Below are positions 13,401 to 28,400 of a DNA stretch of 64,000 nt, piece after piece. Origin of the DNA: Pycnopodia helianthoides (taxonomy: Eukaryota > Echinodermata > Asteroidea > Forcipulatida > Asteriidae); NCBI GenBank assembly GCA_032158295.1, contig CM063253.1:10483613-10547612 (forward strand). Reading direction: 5' to 3'. Every line of letters begins with the position of its first letter. Position 1 is the first letter of the stretch. Under the pieces are notes generated by a model. That model searched no databases, was not told the origin of the DNA, and saw nothing but the letters and a program-made list of their open reading frames with translations. Both the position numbers and the translations under genes were made by a program.

Positions 13401-16400
13401 GCTTAATAAATTGCATACTCAAAACTGATTTAAATTTGCTAGACAATCTCACCTTTAAATTTCCTCCATCAAAAACAATATAGAGTACTTGTACACAAAA
13501 GGGGAAAACCAGACGGTTTCTTACTAGGCGGGTAAAACACCTATACCTACCAACACACATCTTATGGACAAGCTGTGGCCATTGAGTGGGAGAATTATGT
13601 ATTCCAATGGGGGTATTTGTGTACAGCAAAGTACATGTAGCCCTAAGACATGTAAGGAACTATGACGTGTGAATTGTGAAATACCTTTTCATCTGGGTTT
13701 TCCTACAGTAGAAAAGTCAGGGAAAGAGAGAGGATGGCAAATTAGTAACCAGGCATATTGATAACATGACAATTTCACTTTGTTTAATTTTGTTGTTCTT
13801 TATAGAAACAAAGTTTAGAATTTCCAGAAATTCTGCCACAATTTTACTCCATTCATAAACCACTTTCTAGTCTGTCATGTTTATCAATATATTACCATAC
13901 TTTTGAATTATTAGTTTTTTATAGTTATTAATTTGTAAACCAAAATGCTTTTTTTTAATGAGACAACAAAAATATTTGTAATGAAATTAATGTTAAAAAA
14001 TGCTGCTAATAGATTGACTGATTGACTAATTGACTGACTGCAGTATTTACTGATTGACTAATGAAATGACTAGACTAATGACTGATTGACTAATTGACAA
14101 GTGACTGATTTATTGACTGACTGACAAGACAAATTGACTGACTGACTGCGTAGGTGGCTGATTGGCTGATTTGAATTGAATGATCAATTAGATCAACTGA
14201 TTGATTTACTGACTTTTTGATTAAGTTAAGTACACAGTTCTTCAGAAAGAATGCAAAGAATGCGAAAAATTAGTTACACATCAGAATCGGTTTGTTTTAA
14301 GTCATCATTAAGAAATTTACCCAAAACAATAAATTCATGGTTATTATGTTTTCAACACAGCAAATAAAAACATAATGATTCTTGTGACTGGATGACAAAT
14401 TTTAAAACAACAAGTTACCAAAAAACATAATGATTTGTGACTGGATGACAAATTTTAAAACAACAAGTTACCAAAAACATAATGATTCTTGTGACTGGAT
14501 GACAAATTTTAAAACAACAAGTTACCAAAAAACATAATGATTCTTGTGACTGGATGACAAATTTTAAAACAACAAGTTACCAAAAAGCATAATGATTCTT
14601 GTGACTGGATGACAAATTTTAAAACAACAAGTTACCAAAAAGCATAATGATTCTTGTGACTGGATGACAAATTCTTAAACAACAAGTTACCAAAAAGCAT
14701 AATGATTCTTGTGACTGGATGACAAATTCTTAAACAACAAGTTACCAAAAAGCATAATGATTCTTGTGACTGGATGACAAATTCTTAAACAACAAGTTAC
14801 CAAAAAGCATAATGATTCTTGTGACTGGATGACAAATTTTAAAACAACAAGTTACCAAAAAACATAATGATTCTTGTGACTGGATGACAAATTTTAAAAC
14901 AACAAGTTACCAAAAAGCATAATGATTCTTGTGACTGGATGACAAATTTTAAAACAACAAGTTACCAAAAAGCATAATGATTCTTGTGACTGGATGACAA
15001 ATTCTTAAACAACAAGTTACCAAAAAACATAATGATTCTTGTGACTGGATGACAAATTTTAAAACAACAAGTTACCAAAAAGCATAATGATTCTTGTGAC
15101 TGGATGACAAATTCTTAAACAACAAGTTACCAAAAAACATAATGATTCTTGTGACTGGATGACAAATTTTAAAACAACAAGTTACCAAAAAGCATAATGA
15201 TTCTTGTGACTGGATGACAAATTTTAAAACAACAAGTTACCAAAAAGCATAATGATTCTTGTGACTGGATGACAAATTCTTAAACAACAAGTTACCAAAA
15301 AACATAATGATTCTTGTGACTGGATGACAAATTCTTAAAACAACAAGTTACCAAAAAACATAATGATTCTTGTGACTGGATGACAAATTTTAAAACAACA
15401 AGTTACCAAAAAACATAATGATTCTTGTGACTGGATGACAAATTTTAAAACAACAAGTTACCAAAAAGCATAATGATTCTTGTGACTGGATGACAAATTT
15501 TAAAACAACAAGTTACCAAAAAGCATAATGATTCTTGTGACTGGATGACAAATTCTTAAACAACAAGTTACCAAAAAGCATAATGATTCTTGTGACTGGA
15601 TGACAAATTCTTAAACAACAAGTTACCAAAAAGCATAATGATTCTTGTGACTGGATGACAAATTCTTAAACAACAAGTTACCAAAAAGCATAATGATTCT
15701 TGTGACTGGATGACAAATTCTTAAACAACAAGTTACCAAAAAGCATAATGATTCTTGTGACTGGATGACAAATTCTTAAACAACAAGTTACCAAAAAGCA
15801 TAATGATTCTTGTGACTGGATGACAAATTCTTAAACAACAAGTTACCAAAAAACAAAAATGATTCTTGTGACTGGATGACGAAATTTTAAAACACCAAGT
15901 TACCAAAAAACATAATGATTCTTGTGACTGGATGACAAATTTTAAAACACCAAGTTACCAAAAAGCATAATGATTCTTGTGACTGGATGACAAATTTTAA
16001 AACAACAAGTTACCAAAAAGCATAATGATTCTTGTGACTGGATGACAAATTCTTAAACAACAAGTTACCAAAAAGCATAATGATTCTTGTGACTGGATGA
16101 CAAATTCTTAAACAACAAGTTACCAAAAAGCATAATGATTCTTGTGACTGGATGACAAATTCTTAAACAACAAGTTACCAAAAAGCATAATGATTCTTGT
16201 GACTGGATGACAAATTTTAAACAACAAGTTACCAAAAAACATAATGATTCTTGTGACTGGATGACAAATTTTAAAACAACAAGTTACCAAAAAACATAAT
16301 GATTCTTGTGACTGGATGACAAATTTTAAAACAACAAGTTACCAAAAAGCATAATGATTCTTGTGACTGGATGACAAATTCTTAAACAACAAGTTACCAA

Positions 16401-19400
16401 AAAACATAATGATTCTTGTGACTGGATGACAAATTTTAAAACAACAAGTTACCAAAAAACATAATGATTCTTGTGACTGGATGACAAATTTTAAAACAAC
16501 AAGTTACCAAAAAGCATAAAAATTTGTGATCCACTTGTTCAATGTTAATTGAGTATTGGTGGAATTGCCAAAAGCATGTTTGAAATTACTTTAGGGTTCG
16601 GTAAAATTCTATCCACAGCTTCACAACTCAAATCAGAAATAATGACACAAATTTCAGTAATATAGAAGGCCTACTTACATGTATATTCTTTGTACCAATT
16701 ATGTAATACTGATTACTGAAAAACGCCTTTCAACAATGTTATAAGCGGTTTCACAATTACATGAAATACATTATGCTAACAACTTGAGCATAACCTGCTA
16801 GAATCCAGTCAATTTTGAGTTTCAGATGTTTTTTGTTAGACTCTTAGTATTTTTGTAAAAACTTTTAGGTCATTTTGTAAATTTTTTTTTTGATTTAAGT
16901 TTTAGAGTTTAACTCAAATTTTGTCCAAATAAATTGAACAAAATGCTTATGCTTATTGTTTTTGTCTCATTGTTTATTCATATAAATAATAATGACAAAT
17001 GCTCACATTTGCACAGCAAACGGATACAGCAGATCACACCAGGCCGGTCACTTTTTTGAACAAATTCAGCAAGAGAAATTTTGTCAACTTGTTTTCAAAC
17101 CAATTCAATTTCCACACATTCTTTATGCCTTTATAATTATTGACAGTTTTAATAAATATTGGCCTCGATCACAATCAAAGATATCTTTTCTTGTTGGTGT
17201 CATTTTCATTTCAAGTTGAGGCAGTGATGTTTCAGGTGCAAGGTATACGCTTGCAGACAAATTCACTTTACAATAACTGCAGTGCCAAACTCTGTAGAAT
17301 TGCTCTACAATGCGCATCGTATCTGTTTCTACACTGTTTATTGGCTTACGTACATGCACAATACCACGGAGCCAGACTTTATCCTTTGGTGCACGTGTCT
17401 TATCTAACATATGTGGAATAGCAAGATTTTTTTCTTCTTATTTAGCGCAGGGACTTTCTATTTTGTTTTATGCGGTCTTTCACCGTCTCTGCTTTTCATC
17501 ATGGCTTATTGCTTTGAACATTCCGTGGGCTAAACAGTTGTTTTTCGGAAACCCATATTTTGGAGGACATGCAGGATCTTCCATAATTTGGAAAATATTT
17601 TGCAAAATACAGAAAATCTGCACTGGTTGGCAGCTCTGTCAACCCATAAAAGGTTTCATTGTAATGACAATACACCAGCAAAATACAATAACCTCCAAAC
17701 GAGACAAAAGTAAGGAACAACATGAGTGTGACTCAAGTAAGAACACTTTTTGAGTCAATTTGCCAGACAATCTTGATTAACATGGAGTGTGAACCAGATG
17801 AAAAATCTCTTAAACTAATCCATTTTAATACAAACATACATATGTTTGTAAAAAAACTTTCCTTCTTTTTTCTCTCAGAAATGTGTACAAAAAGTTCATA
17901 TCAAGAAATGGTTTATCCCATTTTTGATAAACGAAATGTTGTTCATAAAATGACCAGCCTAACAAGATGGGCCAGAGTATTTTCAATTTTTCAATGCAGA
18001 ATTACAAATTTCAAAGAATGAAATTACAGTGAAATTCAAGATTTGAAGAGAAAGTATTCTTACCCTGATATCAGCCAGTGAAACCCATTCAACCTTTAAA
18101 GGTCCTACTGGATCTTCATCAACAGTTACAACTTGATAGTGAACTTGGTATCCACGAATTTCACCGTGTTGCCGGTCTAACGATGGGGGATTCCATTTAA
18201 CAGAAATTGTGGTTGAGTTCAAAGCTTCAACTAAAACCTTGCGTGGTGGCCCATCGGGTACTGTGAGAAAAAAAAGGATAAGAAATTTACAAATAACTTA
18301 CATTTTAGTGTTTAAAACACAAAAATTACTTTATTTGTTTAAAACATGTGATGAGGGTACTTCAGAAAAAAATAATTACTTACACATCTGTTTATCTACT
18401 GACATATGTTATACTTAAACAATGTTGGATTTTCAAATTATTGGAAATTGGAATTGACCCCAATTGTTGATGGAACACCAATGTGATTTATCTTTGGCTA
18501 TATACACTGCTTGCTTTGTTGAGTGACATGCCAGTTCAAGTCTTCACCTAATCCGACTATCTGAGCCTGGGCCATCCTGGCTTTCATCTTCCTTCACTTT
18601 TTTCCTGCGTGATCATTTTTCATGTTGTTGCAATTTCTCCTTGATGTGCCCTCCATGAATGACCATCTGTATTGTTGTATGGTCTTATATACATGTAGGC
18701 AAGGTTAAATAAAAAGTTTGTACTGACGACTGGTCGAAATTTGGGTCAAAAAAATGAAAAAGTCTTATTTCCATTATAAATCAGAAAAATTGCATCTCTG
18801 CTTAGGCACCGGGTCTAGTCCCTGACTCACGTGCCAAAATTTTATTGATGAGCAACCTGATGCCCAGTTCTCTTTCTCTGTGTGCATGAAAAGTGTACCG
18901 TTTGGAAACAAAAAGCGGAGTCTAGTATTCACAGCATGGCCGGTAAAAAGTGTAGCCAACGAGAAAAACAAAAAAATGGGGAAATAGCGTGGATATCCTT
19001 GTAAACGAGGAAATTTTACATGCCTGATTGTGACAATGATAATGAAAGTTAATCCCAGTGCTAATTGGTTAAAGAGTCAATTGCATTTTTTTTTTATAAT
19101 TAAACACTGAGATTTGGTTCGGAGAATTTTTATGCAAATGTAACAATTGGGCAGCATTACAAGCATTGTTATGTGGCTCATTGAGAGCTAAACAAGCATA
19201 ATCTAAATCTGAAACTAAGAGATCAATAAAGCAAGCTATAAACTCCTTATATTATCATCATCCACATCTGTACCATTTACAAGTACAAATTTTCATGCAA
19301 CTAGTCCACGGCATCCTGCATGTCAACCATGTTTGAACCACTAGAATTATGTTCAATGAGTCAAAGTGAATGGTGACTGTGATTATTTGAAAGATAGGGA

Positions 19401-22400
19401 GCAATTGGGCCAGGATAACTGTGGGACACTGTGTATCAGCTGAACATATCTGATCTGGGAAGCAATCAATAGCACCAAAGAATCTTTTACACACACATGC
19501 ACCCACACACGTTTGTCGACCCAGTAAACTAGTGGTGTCCCCACTGGTTTTGTGCACAGCAGCTAACCCATATCTCTATGGTAAAAGTACTCAGTGTCCA
19601 TGGTTAGACACACTTACAGCATTTTTTTTTACCAGAAAAGAACCTCCAAAGAACAGTAAAACAATAAAACAATTTACAAAGCACTTACTAAATATCAACA
19701 ACACGATTTGCATATCAAGTAGGTACTAATGTGACACAAGTTTGCCCACATTGGTAGAAAAATGTGTGATCTTCATCATTTTGAACAGAAAACAATTTCT
19801 GTAACCTACATGTACAATCTGTGGGTTTAAATTTTTGCATTAGCACAAAAATGTTTTACATGTTAATCAAAGTGCAGTTTTCATTTTTGTCACTGACTTC
19901 AACTATGTGCTGCATGCTGCTTTTAACTTTTGGTTGACCTTGGTAGCCTGGTGACTAATCCATCTGCAACAATTGGCCATGCAATGTATTTTTTTAGTTA
20001 CATTTTTTAACAAAACAAAAAAACACCAAAGGTTACTTTTACAAAATAGGTTCATGAACTGACAGAAAGGTCAAGGTGATGTTAATATTGATGGTGTTAA
20101 TTGTGGTTACTGCAGTAGCAGCAGCAGTGACTGCAATTATACATGCAGCAGATTGCTAATTGTTGATAAGAAGAAGCAGACTGGTATGGATCCCAATTTA
20201 GCTGAAACAAAACAGTACATACCATCCTCGTCAGTTTGCACACTTTTTGGCATGGATGCAGGACCATCCCCAACAACTGTAGTTGCCAACACAGTAATCT
20301 CATAACGTGTCCACTTGTCAAGGTTTATCAGGTTACATGATCTGTCATTAGGACCAACCTCCTGCATCATTTGGGTTTGAGTATCCACATCCTCATCATC
20401 ACGAGCAATTTTCAAATAGTTCACTTTATAACTTGTGATATCACCATTTTGGCGTGCCTCGGGAGGTGCTTCCCATTCAATACGAAGGCTTGTAGAACTC
20501 AAGGTAGTTGCTCGGACATCTTGTGGAGGAGCACCAGGGACTGATTGGAGGAATAGGTGAGTAACACAAAGGAATAACGCAATAAAGGTCAAAACAAAAA
20601 TGGAAAGTACATGAAGAGTTATCAAAGAACGAAATGTGTTTATATTAATTTCACTAGCCTTGACAGAAACAGCGATTTACAACCATACATACATACATGT
20701 AGGCCATACAGTGTAAACGAAAAGACGTCTGGAAATTGAGTTTCGTTCCGACCCCTGTGGGTCTACTTTTTAAAGGTACATTTTGTTTGTTGTAGACATA
20801 ATCAGTCAAATTTGCAAAAAATACAAAAATTGCTAAAAAGAAACGTTGTTGGGGCAAAATCTATGAAAATGCGCATTTCAAGTCAAGTACGTGGTGAGAA
20901 TGATGGGTGAACGACAAAGATCGCGCGGCGTTCAAAGTTTGCGCCCGAGCTATCCTGCACAAATTTCAAACCATGCGGAAAAACAAAGTTTGTGCTGTAA
21001 AAAAAATATAAATATATATTTTGTTTGCCATTTTCAAAGATTTGCGTCCTCCAACATAAAGTAAAGTGTCTGGTTTATGCCATGTTTATGACCGTACTTC
21101 TCAAAAACTAGAAGACGATGTCTTTTCAAGTTCACTGAAATGTTAGCCAACAGAGTTTTATTGCAAGAACTACAACAGCCTAGCCCTCATCAATGTATAG
21201 TCAACAAATGACAAGGACGGGGAAATGATGATTTGCTCCATAATATCAATTAAAGTATGGTACTAACCATAGGCTTAGTTTGTAATTGAAAAATCTGAAA
21301 TGGCTCAAATTTTCACATAATGTACAGAATGCAACTATGAATATAAGTATGAATCCAGAGAGATTAAGTACATGATTTGCTTTGTTTCTCTACAGCTAAC
21401 AATAAAAATTAAGTGATTTTGCCACTTTCCGTTATTATTTCTCTTTTCTTTTGACCTTTGATTTCTTACTAAAGGGATACTTTCTCCCTAAACACCAGTA
21501 CAAATGGTGTCATTGTTTGGTTGCTGATTCAGACCAGACATCGGGTTCCACGCTACGTATTATCATTGGTATATTGATTCTAAACGTCTGGCTGCAGCGG
21601 TAAAACATTGTAAGATGATTACACCATTTGAAGAATCACATTCACCTCCTAAAAACCCGTCTTAGCATGAAGTCAGCCTCAGCATCATTATCGGGTCCTG
21701 GACTCATTATCACGCCACCGAGCCTAGGGCTCCGCCATGTTTGTTTTGATCGTCACATAACCTAATGTATGACCTAGGTCGTGATTGGCGAAAGTGGATC
21801 ACATGGTGTCCATGTGCATGAATTCCAAACAAAATGTAACAAGCCGACGTATCACAACCGTAAACAGTGTTCGATCGCTGTCGATTATTTAGTGCAGTAT
21901 TTGGTCATAAATTTCTCAAATTTGACAGGCGTTTTTGTGGAGAACTCTTCGGAATCGTAATCTCCAGCAATTACTCCGTTAAAAACTGCAGAGTTCTTTT
22001 AGACTTACATGAGTCGGAGCGGGAAGGGAAGATGCAATTTACCCCGTATGGCCTAACATTAAGTAGAAAAAAATCTACTAAAAAACAATGCACAAACACA
22101 CTACAGTTACCAATTTCACAAATATACAAATACATTTGTTAATCTTGTATGTTCATTAATGAATATTTTTAAATACATACCAGCTTGCTGTGTTCGTACA
22201 GATATGATAGGTGTGCTTGCCCCTTGACCTGTCCTTGACCTTGCAGCAACGCGCACATTGTACAAAGTATTTGGTTTGAGATCTTCCAGCATATAAGTTT
22301 CAGCAATAGGTATACTCCTATGTTGTTCCCGCTCAGACTTTGAGTCATTGTAGTACAGCTCATAATAAGTAATCTGAGCCTCTGTTTCATGTTGACGCCA

Positions 22401-25400
22401 GTTTAAACGGATTTGTGTTGCTGAGATAGCTTCACCCGAAAACAGTTCTGGTTGGCTCGGAACTGATGAAGAAAGCATAATAAAGAATAAGTGATAACAT
22501 GGTGATAAGTCTTTTTAAAGTAAACATACAATTATCATAACCATTGCTCTCTACAAAGATTAGCCCCCCCAAAATAATTTTTAACAGCTTTAATGTCATT
22601 TAATGCTTCTCTTACACTGATTAATATCATAATTTTTTCAATGCTAATGCAACAGCAAAAAGAGAGTGGCATATAGTTAATGTTGCTTTGGTAAAATAAT
22701 GTACATGTAACAGTGGTTCTACTGGAAAGAATTTCAAAACGAGCAATTTAAAGTATTTCTTTCCTGCTAAATAATCAATTAGTCAAAACCAAAAATCAGA
22801 AAAACTTTATTTGAAACGAAAAACCTCCCCACAGCAATAAAAACAAATATTTACCTGTAGAGCCAAAAATGCATATTTCCCGTGGAGGCACATATAATAT
22901 GCGAAGTTATCTTCCCTTTTTTGCAAGCATTCAAAGAACAACCAAAGAAGTGATGCTCTACAGGCATGACAGGTAAATTTTCCTTCTCAAACTCAAACCA
23001 CACTACTGTGATGAGGAGGCTTTATCACTCTACTTACCTGCAGAACCACTAATTATGCATAGACTAAGCCTGAAGGAATAGCTTTAAAAGTTGCAATTGC
23101 AAGGCCACTCTTCAGAAAATTTAGGGGGATGGTGAGAGTGACATCTTCACCATATATAAATGAAATACATTACAAATTTAAAAGCATTCTATTAATTTTG
23201 TTAACAAAATTACTACTGCTGACCAATAACTAACCACTGGACAAAGTCTTTTCCTCAACCCAATGAAGCATTTGACCAAGTTGGGCAGTAAATTGGCTAA
23301 AGAATGTGGGCCATGAAGCATTTTGTAAATATTCATAAAATGAACATTACTGATCACTAGATGACCATTGTCCAAATTTTATGACCATCCATTCATAGGG
23401 CAGGTGTCAAGGTTAAATTTGAACAAGTTCCTTTAAAATTGGTTGAATAGTTTAGGAGTTATGCCTTTTAAAATTTTGATCTCATGACTGTTTGACCAAA
23501 GAAAGGGGGAAAAATAGTTCTAGCATTACATTATATCAGCCTGATTATCAGCCTGCTTCGCAGGACTGGTAGATATAATGAAGTTTACTGCTCATCATTT
23601 GAATATCTTTGAGTAGAGCAGAGTATTATTATTAGAGTAAAGATGTAATAGGATTCGAACTACTTCTAGCTGCTGGGAAATCTTGGCAGTCTAGTGGTAA
23701 GACATCTGCTCTAGAATGCCAAAAGAGGTGGGTTTGAATTTGAAGTAAAATGTCTGTGGATTTTTTCGCAGGACTCGGGAAAGTACCGAGTATCCAGTGC
23801 TTTACACTCATCGGTGTATGGGTAAAACCAATTCTAAAAAATAGCCGTGTTAGTCTAATCGATAAAACAAGGAAGGTAGTGGTAGCACTTAAAGACTAAC
23901 TAGTTACATAAAAAAACGCATGAGCTTTCATAGCAACAACTACTTCATCAGATGCAATGAAGGGGACAAGCCAAGTACATGTATATATATATAATTAAGA
24001 AAGTAACGGTAGAATGAATCCAATAACAAAAGGTGGAGTCAGTGACTAGACTCGGGAGAGCATCTACTCCTGGTAGTGGGACAAGAAACCACGGTCCCTA
24101 TTAAGTCCTTGTTCAATACAGTTCAGGTTCTTGATAATCTTTTGTTCAGCAAATAATAGAGCAGAGTAAGGTGTTCTAGGTGTTGTGTAATATCTGATAA
24201 AATTGAGAGAAGCAAGAAGCAATACATTGATGTGAGTAAAGCACTGTACAAGTTTAGTCAGTACTTTCCAAGAGTACTGTGAAAACAAAATCTACAAGCA
24301 TGTTCTGGTGGGATGGTGAATAGGAAACATGAAATGTTCCGACTTAGATGTTGGAAAAAAACCTCAATGTGGAAACCAACGCAGTTAGGACTAAAGTAAC
24401 TCCTCACACAAGTTTCGAACTTGCCCTATAAAGTTATAAACTATTGCACCCAAGTTTCAAAATTGTATGAACCAAATGAGCAACCTACCAACTTAAATTG
24501 GGCCATGTAGTTTGCGCAATCATCTGATAGTGCCCTCTTTTGGCTAAATTTCCTCACGCCATGTTTAAGCACTCCTCATTGTATTTATATCGCACGTTTA
24601 AACATGGCCAAATGATCTCCTCTCAAACAATCAGAATGGATTAACTGTTCCAGGTATTTAGGAATATTATTTAAAAAACCATACCTCCTTGCTGAGTTTT
24701 AACTTGAACTGGTGCTGAAGCTGGCCCCTCACCAACGGAAGTGTAGGCTGACATGCGCACTGAGTAGATCTGCATGGTGTTTAGGTCACTTATAAGTATC
24801 AGTCTCTGGTTTATTTTGTCCTCTGTTCGGCTGTACCAAGAACTCAGATCTTGATTTGGTGTGTTACTGTAGTAGATGTTATAACCTCTGATCACTCCGT
24901 TGGGTTTTTCTGGAGGTTCCCATTGTACCATTATGGTACTTGAGCTTAAGGGACTTGCACGAACTTCTTTAGGTGCTGTTGAGGGAGCTGTGTTTGTTTG
25001 TGCATACACAATGGAGGAAAAAATCCATCAATTTTGTACATGTACGTCTATAATAATACAGTCAACTGCTTCTTACAAAAACACTTCCCTTATATCTTAC
25101 ACTTTCAATCAAATGTCTAAAACCTAACAAGGAAAGATTGGGATAAATTTACAGCGAAGAATAACACTTAAATTTTAAAGAACTTTTGAAAACAATGTTT
25201 AAGGCTTCCCGTTTTGAAGCCCTTTAAAGAAAAAGTTTTTGGGGGTTGGCAGCTAATTCCTCAAATAAATATTTTATTGCCTTTCAGATCAGGAATGCCA
25301 GTCATTTGAACCTTTTTATCTTTACAAGAACAATGCACAAAAGGGTGTGACAAAATAAGCTGGTTCTGCAGATGTCTTTAAATTATAACAAAATATGATT

Positions 25401-28400
25401 GCCCAAAGATTTGATGGCAGAAGTTAACCTGTCATAAGGCTGAAAGAAACTTTGAATCAAACGAGATCTCAAAACTTCTGAGATTGTCAATGTTAGCTTT
25501 AAATATAGCTTTACCTAATTCTGCTGTTGTGACACTCAATGCATTGCTTGGATTTCCTCGTCCTATTGTGTTAACTGCTGAAACTTTAACATCATATTGT
25601 GTAAACGGCATAAGATCTAGTATGGTGTATGTTGTTTCAGTTATATCTGCAATTTCCAAAAAGTCACCCAAGTTTGAACTCTGTTTGTACATCAAGAAAA
25701 ATGACTTGATCGGATCTTCAGTTCCAGCTGTCCATTGTGCGGTTATTGTAGTAGCTGTGACTTGCTGTAACACTGGAGTAGGTGGAGGGTCTGGTCGAGC
25801 TGAGGAAGAAAAGTCAAATTTACACATTGGTACATATTCTTAATTATGGAATTTCTCTCTATATTACCAAACCCTCTAAACTTTCAATCCACAAATTAAG
25901 AGAGTGACTCAAAGAAGTCTTGATGTCAGACAAATAAGTCGCAATAAAAGAACAGCATTGATTGAATGCCACTGATGTGCTGAATTTCTGCTTCAATCAT
26001 AACTACATGTAGCTTGCTACAATGTACATGTATGTGACTTCCGCCTTGGCAACCACTGACATAACAATCAAAGAAGAGGTTCATGATAAGTGATTATCGG
26101 GGGAAAGGTAAATAGTTTCAATCTGAAAGCTCACTCATCATAAAATTCTTACCAGTATCAGTCCTTCAGAGAAATAGTTTGGTCTGAAATACTGAAAATG
26201 TCAAGAAAATAGCAATTGAAAACCTAACAAATCACCCTTGCTTACTTTATTGGCCTCATAATAAATAATCCCAATAGGAACATACACAAAAGTCAAAGTA
26301 TTTGTATATTGTTATCAGGTTGTACTTGTCTTACTGAGTTTTATTTGTTTGTTAAAGAGTTGGAAATTGACAAAACATAAACCTTTGAAAACAGAGATGC
26401 AACTGGCTATTGACAAAAAATAAGAAAAATCTAATACTAAAAAATCCACGTCCAAATCTTAATAGTCCTTAAACGCTTCTGTATTTAGTAGTTGGCATGA
26501 TGAGAACTCTCCATGGGAGGCACTATACAAGTTCACTGTTAATTTTACAGATGTCTCTGGGCCGACACATTGACTTGGGCAATGCATGCATTGCGATGCG
26601 GAAATGCCAATGTCAACCTGTAACCAAGAGTTCACCAAAACATCTTGAATATTGTAAACAAAAGGTGTGAAAAGCTTGATCAAACTACTGTTTAATAAGA
26701 AATTTCTGAAATCAAGTTGTCATTTTACCTTGCAACTGGATTTGAAATTACATGAATTCCCTGAGTCACTTAAGTCATGTAAAGGTGAACAAACTGAGTC
26801 TTTACCAAGTCGTCTCAAAGTCAATGGGCTCGCCACCAATTTCAAAACATCTATAATATACCCGTAAATATTGGTTTTTTTTGGTACTTTAATGCTAGTC
26901 TTTTACTGTTCGTTGTACTCTATGCCTACATATTGTTTAATATATTTATTGTTAGTTTTTTACCCATTTTCCAGTGGAAATCAAATTTCTATATTTGTTT
27001 TTAAATGTGGACAATAAATGCTATCTAACTACATGTATCTATACAGGTAACAGTGGCGTCATGTTGTTTATGATCAAAATTAGAGCAGAGGCTTTGATTT
27101 GATGTTTTGTTTGTGTTTTTTAAGACTGTAGTTCCTGAGATCGAACTCTCACAAGTTTCATGTGTTTAAGCAATGAGATTTAGTTAGAAAGATGTAAAAT
27201 AAAAATAATAACTAGCAATCAAGTGTTAAACAAAAAAAAAAAAAAACACAGGGGGGATTACGTTGGTGTAACAAAAATATAAATATCATGATTTCATACT
27301 GAAAATCACATGTCGTATCCAATATGCCAAATTTGGTTTAAAATCCTTTCAACTTGCTGTATGGACCAAAAGGAATGGTCCAAGTTGGGTATGTTTTTGA
27401 ACAACATTTAAAATATGTGTAAGATTAGGACTTTATGATATGTCGTTTAGGAGATATGATTTTGTGTTTTAAGAGCTTCCACTTTCTACCAGAAGTGAAT
27501 GTGAAAGAGGGTTATGTTTTTAAATAAATGTTACATGTGCTCAAGAAGGCTCAAAGATTATGACTTTATGACATGTAGTTCAGGAGATACGAATTTTAAT
27601 TTGAACTTCCTGTTTGGACCTGAATGAGAGGTCAAATTGGAATATGTTTTTTTTTATTTATGTCAAATGTGTCATAAGCTACAAAAGTGTACAAAGATTA
27701 TGACTTTATGAGATGTGATTCAGAACATCCTGCTTGGACCGGAAGAAAACATCAAAGTTGGGTCATATTTTGAATAAAACTTTATAACCTCTGATCACTC
27801 CGTTGGGTTTTTCTGGAGGTTCCCATTGTACCATTATGGTACTTGAGCTTAAGGGACTTGCACGAACTTCTTTAGGTGCTGTTGAGGGAGCTGTGTTTGT
27901 TTGTGCATACACAATGGAGGAAAAAATCCATCAATTTTGTACATGTACGTCTATAATAATACAGTCAACTGCTTCTTACAAAAACTTACACTTCCAATCA
28001 AATGTCTAAAACCTAATGAGGAAAGATTGGGATAAATTTACAGCAAAGAATAACACTTAAATTTTAAATAACATTTGAAAACATTGGGTTTTTTTTTTGG
28101 GGGGGGGGGGTTGGCAGCTAAAGGTTAATGGGCGACTTTTGAATGCTATATGGCAGCAGACATAACAGGTAAAATTCCATTGTTTAAGTAGTTCTAAGTA
28201 TGCGCACATTGCCGAGAATAACGGATTTACCTGGTGAGTCTGCTGCCACCTGGCATCCCATAAGTCCCTCATTAACCTGATACTCACTTCTTACTGTTAC
28301 TGTTACTGTGTGATCAATTTCTCCTTGGCTACTCATGGCATAACAGGTATACGCAGCTGTTTCTTGAACATTAGTTAGAACAAGGACACTGTGGCCAGCA

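Noticed and set aside
14371..16519. Regular repeats that might suggest a CRISPR array
   Set aside because: Units are contiguous 55-mers with no unique spacers, and the context is an animal intron; it is a minisatellite.
24900..25127. Plus-strand open frame duplicated at 27803-28009
   Set aside because: It is the antisense shadow of the FN2 exon and of its partial copy, not a gene.
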